The notes beneath the pieces were generated by a model. That model had not been told where the DNA came from. It saw nothing but the letters and a program-made list of their open reading frames with translations, and made no database searches. A program made the position numbers and the translations under genes. This document shows positions 21,001 to 32,161 of a stretch of 64,000 nucleotides of DNA, one piece after another. The first letter of the stretch is position 1. Each line of letters begins with the position of its first letter. Origin of the DNA: Sepioteuthis lessoniana (taxonomy: Eukaryota > Mollusca > Cephalopoda > Myopsida > Loliginidae); NCBI GenBank assembly GCA_963585895.1, contig CAUZXS010004355.1, positions 48,501 through 112,500 on the forward strand, written 5' to 3'.

Positions 21001-23057
21001 TATATAAAATTTGGTATAAGGAGAAATAGCCCCAAAGTTACTTATCTTGTTTTTCGACGGAGTTCCACTGAAGAATCTTTCTTCTTTCACGGGCTAATCG
21101 ACTTTAAGCTATTTTTAACACTGGCTTGAAGAACTTGGGTCCCTCGTGTCCGAGATATGTTTTTGTCTTCTTCACCCGGAGTAATGGCTATGGGTCTGTC
21201 TGCCACGAGCCCTTTGCAATAACTAACTTTCTTATTATTTATTTCCGCTGACGGGAAGGAGTCCCCACTTCCGTTTTGGGGTCCTAGCCAATCATTTGGC
21301 TTCTCTCTTCTTCCTCTTGGTGTCCGGCGACCTGAGTGAGGTTACCAAGTACCAACATCTGTTGGTATCCCCTCTGTGACCTACATTCTTTCTTGTCTTA
21401 ACGGCCATTCTTTGGCGGCTTGCCACTGTTAATTCAAACGGGAGGATAGTATTAATCTTATTTCTATCGTCTCAGTGGGATATCACGTGACAGTAGATAT
21501 AAGGCTGAAAAAAAGGGACATTGAATGAGCAATTTATTACAAAAAAAAAAAGAAATGAAAACCAAAACAAAAACAAAAAGCTACGGGACAATGAAAATGG
21601 AGAAAAATAAAAAAAAACAAAAAGAAAAAAAAAAGAAAGAGAAACTTGAACATTGTTGAACACAGCATATGGAAAAGAAAGAAAGAAATAACAGACATTT
21701 TTAGTAAAATAGACAGTACATAGATTGAAAAAAGAAGAAAAGAAAACTGAACATTTTAAAACTGTGATTGTAACATTGTTTTGACTTGTAAAGTGAAAAA
21801 TTTTGAGGTTGTTTGAGTTTAAAGGCGACATTAGAAATTTTTTTTCCTGTTCATATTATGAAATTTGACGAAAACCTTTAACAGAGGATTTTATTCTAGG
21901 TTTACTAATATTTGCAATTATATTGATTCTAAATTTTTTTTTAGAATTTGGGTTTTCGTGGAATAGGAAATATTTTTCGGAGTTTCTGTTTTTGAGAAAA
22001 TCGTGGGCTGACGTGAAAATAGGACAGGCATTCATCCAATTGATTTCAGATTGTTGTTGGGTAGACGGCAAAGAAATCAATTCTATCGAAGAATTCGCCG
22101 GCCCATGAAGCTGTTCTATTTTTTAGTTTGGAGTTCCGGGGATGGAATAAAAGAAAAAAGACGTGGCCTACTCCAAAATTTTGTGGATGATGTCTGGGTC
22201 TTCCAGTCACGATGATGTTTTGGATTCGTGTGTGATTTGGCAAAGTGAAACGAATCTGGGAAAGCCGAGGTGCCTATATATTGGTAGCCACGAGGGTTCC
22301 TGATTAAAGTGAAAAGAAACCCGGCGCGGGTTTGATCAGGTAAAGCTTGTTTCCTCAAGGGCTTGCAAACCAATGGGCATGGAAACAGAAACTTAATGAA
22401 AAAAAAAAAGGGTGACACATTGCTAATTAGTATATTGCGTGGACTATTTTAGATGGTTTACAGCATGCGTGCCAGATTGTGATACATTCGGATGTATTGT
22501 GATACTTGTTTTGGGCCATGATTTTTTTAGTTTATGGGGAATGCTTTGGGCCTTGAAGATATTGTGTTTTAGTTTATGGAATTCTCCGGTTACTCCAGGT
22601 AGGAACCTGTTGAGCAAAGAACTGGAGTGTGGTCACGAGGAATCCAGGCGAAATGTATTGCTGGAATGACCAGGGTCACTAAGTTTGTGACCAGGATATG
22701 GGACTAGAGTATGGTCCTTTTAGGGTTTTGAAATTTCTTCAAGGAATTATGGAGGGCCCGTTGTGTTGGGAGAATAAAAGATGCATCCGTTTGTACCTTG
22801 ATGCACACATGTCAAGATGGCCAACTACGCAAATATAGTAAAACAAAATTTACATAATAATTAGCCGGGCAAGTGTTACATAGAGAGAAGGTCGCCTTCT
22901 AAGTAAGATTTTGTTGCTGTGTTTCAAGTTATTCTTTTTGCGTTTTCAGCCATTTATTGTCCGTGTAAACTATTCTGTAAAATATGTGTGAGGGTGATGG
23001 AGACGAACGTGAAGAAAATTCCACATGTTGAATTTTGAAAAATAATTAACGGATGAT
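19020..23057 (+). other. Interior between C repeats, no coding region recognised
   Basis: Four kilobases between two direct C repeats carry no gag, protease, RT or integrase motif in any frame that I could find. It includes an A/G-rich tract at 19130-19230, an (A5-8 G)n stretch at 20205-20260, a GA microsatellite at 20959-20997, and a partial duplication of about 90 bp (AATTAGAATTTxAxTCCxAG at 19590 and 19680). The longest frames, such as 113 aa at 19658 and 119 aa at 21472 (minus, T/F-rich), look fortuitous. If the C repeats are LTRs this would be a large non-autonomous element. It could also be unrelated DNA bracketed by two solo LTRs. Confidence 0.45.
20959..20997. repeat. (GA)n microsatellite
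   Basis: About 39 bases of GA. The minus 118-aa frame across it has an SLSLSL run that is purely the repeat. Confidence 0.95.
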
Positions 23058-23500
23058 TGTTATATTTTGACCTTCGACCCGGCCCAAAAATGCTATTCCC
23101 AGATGATGCACCGGAAGGAACTGACACATTCTAATGGCCAGTAATCGAAAGAGATCGCGTAGGCGGATTAAGGCTTATAATATGGGACAAGGTGAAGGTC
23201 CCACGGTGCCACTACAGTGATGCACCGGAAGAGAGTGACCTGTGAACTGCATGACAGTTATTTCCGCTTGATGACGATTAAACATTCGATTTCAAAGATC
23301 CAGTGGGCGATCATGTGGGCGTTAAATTATTATTTAACTCAGTTGAGTTTGACGAGCCAGAGCAGTTGCCAGTAGAATTCCAGACAGCTAGAAACCAGAT
23401 GTGGTAGGGAAAGCCATACCCGACCGAGGGGGCCCTCGGAAACCCCGATGGAGTCGACCCCAGCATCAAGAGAACAAGAAAGACACAATGTGACGGTCAT
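23058..23500 (+). repeat. LTR-like family C, right copy (C2), truncated
   Basis: Begins TGTTATATTTTGACC like C1 and stays collinear, with very few differences, for 443 bp to GTGACGGTCAT. It then jumps directly into the RTE endonuclease/RT fragment. The final 250 bp present in C1 are missing. The short frame conserved in C1 has a stop here (TAA at about 23132). Confidence 0.75.
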
Positions 23501-25256
23501 GAATGTAAGTGTTATACCTCGGTAGTTCTTGACTAATCCGAGGTCGCCTTTCTTAGGGAAGGGGGGATGCACCCCTTTGGCCATCTGTCTATTGTGTTTG
23601 GATTATATACAGTATTACAGTGTTGGAGCAGTATGTCGTCGAAAACCCTGGTCTTTCATACTTCCAGTGGTAATTTCATCAAACCCTGTTGCTTTTCTAT
23701 TTTTAATTTTTCTTAGTCTTTAGTCGAATTCTTCTTGTGTAAACTGCCTTAGTGTGATGTCTCATTGTTTAGTAATAATTCTCGTGATTGGTTCATGTGT
23801 AACTTTCGGAGGGTTTTCTGTGTACATTCTCGAAATGTTATTTCCATAGTTGTATTCGTTCTTCTTGGCTGGTAGCTTTCAGTATAGCTTTCGCAGTGCA
23901 CTTCCTTCTGCTTACTTCGTTTACCGTTTTTCTATATTCAACCGAGTCTCTAATCTTATTGATCTGATTTTTATGCATTCTTTTTGTTCTTTTAGGTATA
24001 TATTAGCTAATTCATTTTTTGCCTTTTTAAGTTTCAGGGCGTTGATATTGGTTGGGTTCTTTTTATTGCATTTTGAAGCAATTTTCACGTCTGTCCGCTT
24101 TTTTCTTACCATTAATGTCTCTCATTGGATTCTATATTTAGCTCTTTGTTTAGTTGGTATGCATTCTGCTGCCGCTTCTAAGTAGGCATTGACGAAATTC
24201 TCTTTTTCGTCATTCGGAATATGTATTTCTGTCTTCTCCTGTAGTGCATCGAATTTATTTTTTAGTGTTAACGCATATTTATCTCTAATTTGCCTGGTAT
24301 TAAGCAGGAACCAGTGTACAGTGGTTGTTGTTCGGGCCGTATACCTTCATAGGCTCTGTCGTATTTTTACCGTGACAATTCTGTGATCGGAGGACACACT
24401 CTTAAAAGAGTAATATGCCTCGCAATTTAGTGCGCTATTATTCCATTTCTTATTTATAAAGACGTAGTCTACCTGTGCTTTAGTATTATTTGTGTAGGTG
24501 TTGGTCCATAGTTTTCCCTCTCTTTTCTGAAATTTTGTATTGAGGCATGTTAATCTATTTTCTAGCGTGAAATCTGTTAGGTGTTCCCCATTTCTGTTTG
24601 ACGAGTTGTATAAACTGAATTTGTGGTTTACGCTTTTACCAATTTGAGCTTTCAGGTCTCCACCAATGACGAGAACGTTGTGTTTCAGGTTGCTAAGAAC
24701 AAGGGAGGATAACTCATCATAGAATGCGATGAGGTCAGTTTCTTCACTAACATTCGTAGGGCGTAGCAGGGGATGATTGTTGCACTGGGGTTGCCATTAA
24801 AAGTAGCTATCTTCATCCTAGGTTGTACGTATTTTCTCTATGCTATTTAGTGATTTTAGGGCTCATGGTCCCATAAGCATACCTACACCTCCTATCGTTT
24901 CATTGGCAGAGTTTTTCCATGCAGATGCAGTGGCTAGCGTCCATCCATTGCCAGTATCATGATATTCAATATCCTCGCTATGAGGGTACCTGTGTTCTTG
25001 TATGCATATTATGTCTATGTTATGAACTATCGCCGATGCAGTCAGCTCCAGTAGTTGTCCTATTCTATTTAAGGTTCTAACATTAAATTTTGCCCCTTGT
25101 ATTGTTCGTTTGCATTTTAGTAATTTTTGTTTGAGCTCTATAGCTGATTTTTCGCACACTAGGGCTAGGGCTTCAACCTCAGCAGGACGCGTCACTTTTT
25201 TACCCGTGCAAAGAGCAATGCAGTTTGGACTGGTGGTTTGAGTGTGGGTCATGGTA
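23501..25256 (-). pseudogene. RTE-type LINE: endonuclease and start of RT
   Basis: Reading leftwards from ATG at 25252: an endonuclease N-terminus with FNVRTLNRIGQLLEL and IICIQEHRYP (catalytic Glu in the QEHR motif). After stops and frameshifts come AQVDYVF-like sequence and SSDHRIV (catalytic Asp-His) near 24400. The Lys-rich linker at 24112-23921 follows, then the first RT motif KKGDLGLVKNYRGITLT at about 23560-23510. It is broken there by repeat C2. The protein would nick target DNA and copy its own RNA there. Several stops make this copy inactive. The 5' UTR probably extends to about 25450. Confidence 0.85.
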
Positions 25257-26373
25257 ATCTTTTAATGGCTGTTTTTATTCTCATCTATAGAAGCCACCCT
25301 TATAGATGAGCAGCAGTAGTTTCTCAATCGGAATATTTGATCCTGGCTGTTAAACCATAGGATTCATATGACCAGGGCCTGGTTAGGCATTGTGTTGAAC
25401 CGTCAGAGGGTTTATCTGCTCGCCTTTACGTCCACCATGCTGCTTCCTATGGCTTTTGAAAAAATAATTTTTCCCCTCTTACTTCCCCTTTCTGTCAATA
25501 TTAAGTTTTAACTTAGTTAAAGTCCACAATTACTTTCTTTTTTAAAATTTCATCACAGTCCTTATTTACAAATAAAAGATGAAAACTTTCATGCATTTTT
25601 AAATGACAATGTAGTAAAAGACAATAATTTACTAACTATTATTTGAACTCTACCCAACTTGGAGTGGGTTTGCTTTGTATTTTCAAAGTATGTTTAACAC
25701 GGTTCATATCGTCTAGGCTTCTCAAGGTTTTTTATACGGATATACGTGTTTAATTGAGAATTATTTATAATAAAACATCTGAAATTGAATTATCAAAAAA
25801 TGGAAAGAAAAAAACTTTAAAATTGACAAATATTTCAGGAAATTCCATTCAAAGTCAAGAGAAGTGTGTAAAACAAAAAATTATCTACAGATCTTTTGGC
25901 ACAAGGAAAGTATTTTAGCTATTTATATGAAACTAAGATTAAAGTCAGCTCATTTTCCCTTACAGACCACTCATTTTTTAACCAAGACAACTAGGAACAC
26001 TCAATGAGAAACAAAATCCCTCCACAGTAGTAATGGTTTGTTAGATTAGGTGGCAAACGATCACTCATGACAAAGCACCAAATTTATCTACAAATGACAT
26101 CCATGTGTGAGATCAGCTAGTTATTAATTAAATGTTAAACACAAGGAACAACTAGGGGCTACTTAGTGAGTATCAAACTCCCTCATCAGCGGTAAAGATT
26201 AATGAAACCAGTTAACTAAACATTACCCCACAGCCCATTAAGTAAAACAATGAAAAAATCAGTCAACTGAGCTGGGATTCTGTCTTATACTTGAGAGTAT
26301 GAGTACATCTATTGAAATAGGTGGTGCTTATTTGTGAAAATTAAATTAACTTGAAAAAATCTAATGCCGCATC
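25257..26373. other. Probable RTE 5' UTR then AT-rich DNA
   Basis: 25257-25450 is more GC-balanced and precedes the RTE start codon on the minus strand, so it may be that element's leader. The rest is AT-rich with no recognised feature. Confidence 0.4.
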
Positions 26374-26377
26374 CTAG

Positions 26378-26970
26378 TGTTATATAGTCATCTACAGCAT
26401 CACAATGACACAATAATAAAACAGACGCATGAAGGAAAACGCAGGAATAAAGGACGCAGGAAGGCTTCTTTACAATTATATTTACCTCTCACTTTGTTGC
26501 AAGGGTTCGAAAGGGTTGTTCAAGGGTTGCATGTGAGAGGGTGCTGGAGACCAAAAATAAACTTCATATTTTGACCCCATTGGGGTTTCCGAGGGCCCCC
26601 TCGGTTGGGTGTGGCTTTCCCTACCACATCTGGTCTCTAGCTGTCTAGAATTCTACTGGTAACTGCTTCTTGGACTCGAACTCAACTGAGTTAAATAATA
26701 ATTCAACGCCCACACGATCACCCACTGGATCTTTGAAATCAAATGTTTAATCGTCATCAAGCAGAAATAACTGTCATGCAGTTCACAGGTCACTCTCTTC
26801 CGGTGCATCACTGTAGTGGCACCGTGGGATCTTCACCTTGTCCCATATTATAAGCCTTAATCCGCCCACGCGATCTCTTTTGATTACTGGCCACTGGAAT
26901 GTGTCACTTCCTTCCGGTGCATCACCTTGGAATAGCATTTTTGGGCCGGGTCGAAGGTCAAAATATAACA
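26378..26970 (-). mobile_element. LTR-like family C, solo copy with CTAG duplication
   Basis: The 593 bp block starts TGTTATATAGTC on the + strand and ends AAAATATAACA, giving inverted ends TGTTATAT/ATATAACA. It is flanked on both sides by CTAG (26374-26377 and 26971-26974). A 4 bp duplication with TG...CA ends is what a Ty3/Gypsy-type integrase leaves, so this looks like a solo LTR. The minus strand carries a 92-aa frame whose last 60 residues match the C1 short frame. Confidence 0.8.
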
Positions 26971-27195
26971 CTAGTTGGCATACATGAAAATTGAAGTCTT
27001 TGTATCCTGATTGGCTCCTAGATGAAACTAAATTCCTAACTGCAAAACCACAATTTTTCAAACTTGATCAGCTCATAAATTCACTTCTTAATAGAATGTT
27101 TAAAATTCTGTATATCAGATAATAGAAAGAAAAATAATCTCTTATCAAAGAGATCTAGAGCTGATATCTTAATATTTGTCAACAAGGAATAAGTA

Positions 27196-27723
27196 CAAGG
27201 GTCATTCAACAAATTAGGGGAATTTTTTGAAAAAAGTAAAATAATTTCTTCCCCAAAAATGTAAACTCTGCATTATTTGAAATTGGTATATCGCAAAGAT
27301 TATTTTAATATCATAAAAAATATTCATTTTTAGGCTATTCAAAATGGCAATAAAGTGCTCCAGGCTTGAACAGAGATCTGTCATTAAATTTTTGATGGCT
27401 GAGAATTGCAAACTGTGTAAAATTTTAGAAGAATTTATAATGTGTGGAGAAGCATATTTTAGTCAATAAAATATATATAAATGGGCTAAATTGGCTTTGC
27501 TCGGACAAGCTTGAATTGAAAAGATTATCCATGGCATAGAAACACACTGTCTAGTAAATAAGTTCTCAGTGCAGCGATCTGTGAATAAGATTATGTTGAT
27601 AGTTTTCTGAAATATAAAAGGACATATCGCCATTAAGTTCCTTGAAAAATGTGCAACTATAAACAGTATTTCCTACTGCCAACTCCTTAGGCAAAAATCA
27701 CCTTATTTATTGAATGACCTTCA
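27196..27723 (+). mobile_element. mariner-family deletion derivative
   Basis: Terminal inverted repeats CAAGGGTCATTCAACAAAT (27196) and, in reverse complement, TGAAGGTCATTCAATAAAT (27723) are flanked by TA on each side, as for Tc1/mariner. Inside, decayed transposase frames can be read: SRLEQRSVIKFLMAENCK (helix-turn-helix start) near 27360-27415, MCGEAYFS near 27440, and ATINSISYCQLLRQKSPYLL near 27650-27710. At 528 bp it is much shorter than an autonomous mariner (about 1.3 kb), and all catalytic Asp motifs are missing or unreadable. It could only be moved by another copy's transposase. Confidence 0.8.
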
Positions 27724-29090
27724 TATATTTCAATCTATACAATCATTCCTCTAAAAAGTTTGGAAAAGGCTTCAATTGGCAAAGAATACAGAATGGCTAT
27801 AAAAACCCAAAATGTTATTTTAATTAAGTGTTGTTTAGATAGCTGTAAAATAGAGAAAAGGAATTTTTTTCAAGTGAAAGCCAATAAAAAACTGATTGAT
27901 TTGAGAAAAACTCCTTATTCTAAAATTTTATTTGTTTTTTGTGAAAGTGGAGAATAAATTACTGCATATTGTTGGTCTGTTACCATTTTTATAAAAATAT
28001 TCAGTTTTGTTGGCCAGTGAAATGAAATTGGCTATTTGGTTATTCTAGGTAAAGTGTTACAAAATAAAAAATAAGGATATAACCAAACAATGTTGCAAAG
28101 GGTCAACAAAGTAGAAATCAAAACTAGAATTGCCCAACAATTCTTAATGCACCTTTTTAAATTGATGTTCTAATTAACTAATTTCTACCTAAGTAAAGAA
28201 CTTACGTAAATAATATCAAGAAATGAATTAACCACTACAAGGTCTGATTTTTGAGTTTGAGAATGCCTACAAGTAACTTCTGTGAATTTTTTAAACTTTT
28301 GTTTTTAGAGTAGCTTTGTCGAGTGAATTCTGGTGAAGACGATGAAATCAAACATTTATCAGGTTCTTCAAACACCAAGTAAAATTTCTTTAAATTTTGT
28401 GTCAAGTGCCTTTTTCATGGATTCAGATTAAAATAAAATCTAAGAAGTTACATCATAAATACATTTTAAAAGAATTTTTTGTTTATTTTCTTGTAAAAAA
28501 ATAATTGATAGAACTTACTTGTTTTTAGAATAGAGAGACCACATTATGTCCTAAGTTCTCAATATTTCATGTGAGTATTGTTTAAAAATTCTTCTCATAA
28601 ACTTATCATAAAAAACCATTGAATAACACAGTTTTGAGTAGAAATATTTTTGAACTTACATGGCTCAAAATTGATTCAAAATCCTATATAAATCTGATCT
28701 TGATTGGACTTCTATTTTCCTGTATTATGACAAAGAAAAAGAGAACAATCAAAATGATGATTAAATTGTATAACAAAAGAAAGAAATTACTCTAAATGAA
28801 TTTGAGACAATGATTCTATAATTTGAAAAGTTCATGCAAATAACAGTGGATATCAACGATAACATATCTTTTTTATGAATGGTAAAGAACAGAACAAATT
28901 TTGTTAACCACATTTTGTGAAACACTTTTAAGATGTCTTTACAGATTTTTCAGTTTGATGTAAATTTGCTTTAAGTATATGATTTTTCTGTTTACCTTCT
29001 CAGAAAATAGAACAAGTCACAAAAAAGTAAAGACTTTTTTAAATTTCTTATACCAGAGCAATTCTAATAAGATTTTTTGAATGAAAATTT
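27724..29090. other. AT-rich DNA without recognised gene
   Basis: No shared repeats or domain motifs were seen. The 65-aa ORF at 27760-27957 (Lys/Ile-rich) is unrecognised. Confidence 0.5.
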
Positions 29091-30057
29091 GTGGACTACA
29101 GCCTACACAACGCATCAAACAGGAATGGACAACATCTAATAGATTTCATGATAGAAAATAGATTAACATGCCTCAATACAAACTTTCAAAAAAGGGAGGG
29201 GAAATTATGGACCTACACATACGCGAATAAGAGTAAAGCACAGATAGACTACGTCCTTATAAACGGGAAATGGAAAAACAGTGCGATGAATTGCGAGGCA
29301 TACTCCTCTTTCGAGGGTGTGTCATCCGATCATCGAATAGTTACGGCCAAAGTACGTCTAAGCCTACGAAAAAACGCCACACGTAAAGCGACAACCAAGC
29401 ACTATGACTGGGCCCTACTCAACAACAGAGATATTAGAGATAAATATGCATTAGAATTAAGAAACAGATTCGAAGCACTACAAGAGAAGGCAGAAAAAGG
29501 TACCCCAAATGACGAATATGAAAATTTTGTAGAAGCACACCTTGAGGCGGCAGCAAAGTGTATTCCAACAAAACCTAGAACTAAATATAGAGCCCCTTGG
29601 GAAACGCCAGCGGTTAGAGAAAAACGTGCACTTGTGAAAACTGCCTCCAAAAGCTATCAAAAGAACCCAACAAACACAAATGCCCGAAAACTAGAAAAGG
29701 CTCAACATCAATTAACAGGAATATATCTAAAAGAACAGGCAGAATACATACAAAATCAGATAGATAAGATTAGAGACTCGGTGGAAGATAGACAATCCAG
29801 GATAGCCTGGCAAACAATAAACGAAGTAAGTAGAAGGAAGAGCACAGCCAAAGCAAAATTGAAAGCTGCAAGCCAACAAGAAAGAGTAAAACTGTGGGAA
29901 CAGCATTTCAAAAATCTTACATACAGCAGCTATGTGAGGACACGGGTTGTAATCCTGAAGACCTGCCGGAGGCGATGAATGATAGGGAGAAATGGCGAGA
30001 GACGGTCAGGGATATCCGCGCAGGCGGCGCGACATGATGATGATGATGACACTCCCC
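29091..30057 (+). pseudogene. RTE-type LINE, internally deleted copy
   Basis: The best-preserved RTE frame in the window: 295 codons open without stops. It starts inside the endonuclease (NASNRNGQHLIDFMIENRL), has AQIDYVLINGKWKNS and the catalytic SSDHRIV, then the linker RDIRDKYALELRNRFEALQE and a Lys-rich region, to LKAASQQERVKLWEQHFKNL near 29915. The frame then shifts into what is normally the far C-terminus: another frame at about 29920-30035 gives CEDTGCNPEDLPEAMNDREK then WRETVRDIRAGGAT and stop, followed by (GAT)n, the usual RTE 3' end. The whole RT domain is therefore deleted. The 5' end is also missing (no QEHR part). Confidence 0.9.
30033..30050 (+). repeat. (GAT)n 3' tail of RTE copy
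   Basis: A short GAT microsatellite follows the stop codon. RTE-clade LINEs commonly end in short tandem repeats instead of poly(A). Confidence 0.7.
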
Positions 30058-30359
30058 AGAGCAATAAAACTGGAGCCTCTTCACCATATGCAGTTTGATG
30101 TCACACTCAGGACACTTCTTTATTTAATTTCATGATATTTCAAATGTCAAATGGAAACAAGAGCACAAGATAAATCCTTGAAGAATTTAAATATCATTCC
30201 TAAGTTAACAATGATAACTAATTATGGAAGGAATATGCAGATAAGGAAAGAGAAAAATTCATGAATAAAATGTTTTAGAAATTGATGGTTCACACTTTGA
30301 AGGATTTTAATTTTGCTATTCTCTCTCCTTAGACTTAATAAATATGTTTCAAGCAGGTG

Positions 30360-31110
30360 GGAAGTTGGTTAACTACTTTCACCTTCCATCAGCCATTAGG
30401 TAGAACCATGGGGCATTTGTGCTGGTTGGGTAATTGTAACTTGATTGCCTGGTTTCTGAGGGCCTTCCTCAAGGCTATATGTGCTTAGCAAAGTTGAGTT
30501 TATTGCTCAATACCCCAAAAGGAAAATGCAGATGAGACCAAACACTTGGATTAGCTGCATGAGTTTGCATTCATGCGTGGCTCTCCACTATAAAGCAACC
30601 TTGTGTCGTATACCAATTTGGTAGGAAGTCACGTTCTACTTGGGAGTGTCCTCATGGTATAATGGTTAAAGCGATGGACTGCGGAATCGTAGTATGCGAG
30701 TTTGTACTCCCGTAGCGCTATTACGTTCACTTTCGGGCAAATACCCTTGGGAAAGGTATGAACCCCCTTATCCTCCCAGCTATGGGTTAAATAGTACCAC
30801 TACTGTTCTTCTAGGAGAATGGCTTTGGCATTAAATAACCTAAAAAGAGTTGATATGCCATTAAACAAAGAAACCAAACCAAACCACATTCTACTTGGCA
30901 GGTTGGAGAATGGATAATGATAGCTTGGTTTCCGAAGTGGGGGTGCTTCCCCAAGGCTGTGCTTGCTCATCAGGGCTGAGTTTATTCCTTGGACGCTGAA
31001 GTGCTGTGAAAGGGAAATGCCAATTAGACCAATCATTTTTTGGATTAGCTATGCATATGTCTCAATTTGTGATTGGCTACAAAACAACTTTGTATCAAAT
31101 TCTGAATTGA
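30360..31110. repeat. Diverged tandem duplication (about 250 bp) split by a SINE
   Basis: The segments 30400-30643 and 30886-31110 share the same order of motifs: CTTGGTTTCxGA, CCxCAAGGCTxT, GAGTTTATTxCT, AAATGCxxATxAGACCAA, TTGGATTAGCT and CCACTATAAAGCAACxTTGT or GGCTACAAAACAACTTTGT. Identity looks about 65-70 percent, so the duplication is old and precedes the SINE. No coding frame follows it. Confidence 0.55.
30644..30885 (+). mobile_element. tRNA-derived SINE (family S2, short form) with TSD
   Basis: Flanked by ACxTTCTACTTGG (30631-30643 and 30886-30898; 12 of 13 match). The head GTCCTCATGGTATAATGGTT AA resembles a tRNA D-arm/A box, with ATGGACTGCGGAATCG as the anticodon-arm region and GAGTTTGTACTCCCG where a B box would lie (weak). 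The body has CTATGGGTTAAATAGTACC and the 3' end TGGCATTAAATAACC, ending in a CCAAACCAAACC tail. It shares this 3' end with the VNTR forms at 3082 and 45378. Confidence 0.85.
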
Positions 31111-31589
31111 TGGGAAATCTGTTAAATATCTTTGCATTCAATTGCTTATGTTGTATACAACCACTGGATCTTGATACATAATGAGGAAAACATATTCATA
31201 AAAATATAATCTTATATTTTTATTTTTTGATGGTGACGCTTGTGTGGGGCAGGAGAGCAGTCGGAGAAAGTTTGCACACACAAAGGAGCTGTTAGGAGTT
31301 GGAACAGCCAACGGAACCTGAAACAACTAATCAGAGAACTACTAAAAAGGTCAGCTAGAGGTTAAGTCTTGTCTATCATATCACTGGTTATTTTCCATGA
31401 CTCTTCTTCTAATGAATTACCAGTTAACTTTTGAATTCATATATTTTGAATTCTTTACTTATTTTACAAAATTAATTGGCAACCTATTCATTATGTAACA
31501 CCAGGAGAACTTCTACATCTCTTCTCCCAGACATTTATGCTTAACATTGATGGTAGCAGAGCTATAAAAATGACTAATTAGAAACATTC
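31111..31589. other. No gene recognised
   Basis: AT-rich; 31500-31589 may be the leader of the gag-like frame that follows. Confidence 0.4.
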
Positions 31590-32161
31590 ACCCATTTTCA
31601 GTGACAAGGATTATTTGCAATGGAAATTGGAAGTTGAATTATGACAAATGTTTACAGATATTTACAAAAACAGGGCAAAGTATAACACTGGCACTGTCCT
31701 TTGAAGGAAAAGCATGTGAAATTGCCATTGCTATAGATTAATATTTCCTAACGACTGATGATGCAATTAAAAATATTTCAATAAAATTGAACAGATTATT
31801 TGAAAAGAAAAAGACGTACCGGATGTATGAAACACATAGAAAATTAAAAAAAATTTAAAAAGACTTCGGCTCAAAGATTCTAGAGTGCTTGTTACAAAAT
31901 AGACGTCTTGCCGGTAGAAACAGTAAATCCGTATCTGAGGAAAATTACGACTAATTCTAAGTGCTTTCAGTCCTCATCTATGATTGGCCAATTCCACCAG
32001 AAGTACCTGCTGCTGTTGACTGAAAAGTCTATAAATAGGATTGAAGATTTCCTGGACAACTTATACCCTCAAAACAGTCTAACAAGGATATTTACTACTG
32101 CTAAAACAGAACTGAAGATAAATGATGAAGTTGAGATAAAAGTATGGAGTGTAAGAAGGTT
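31590..32161 (+). pseudogene. Retrotransposon Gag remnant, 5' part, split by D2
   Basis: Short frames in order give FSDKDYLQWKLEVEL, QMFTDIYKNRAK, FEGKACEIAIAID, KLNRLFEKKKTYRMYETHRK and DFGSKILE, then LPVETVNPYLRKI at about 31905. This looks like the retrotransposon Gag capsid-like domain of Gypsy-type elements in invertebrates. There are frameshifts and stops throughout. The reading ends at 32161, where D2 starts. A zinc knuckle and protease in the same strand resume after D2 at 34528. Confidence 0.65.

Noticed and set aside
21472..21831. 119-aa minus ORF, apparently hydrophobic and membrane-like
   Set aside because: The hydrophobic run is the translation of poly(A)/poly(AAAG) tracts on the other strand.
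30655..30725. Functional tRNA gene
   Set aside because: It is the head of a SINE with target duplications; the T-arm/B-box region (GTTTGTACTCC) is degenerate.
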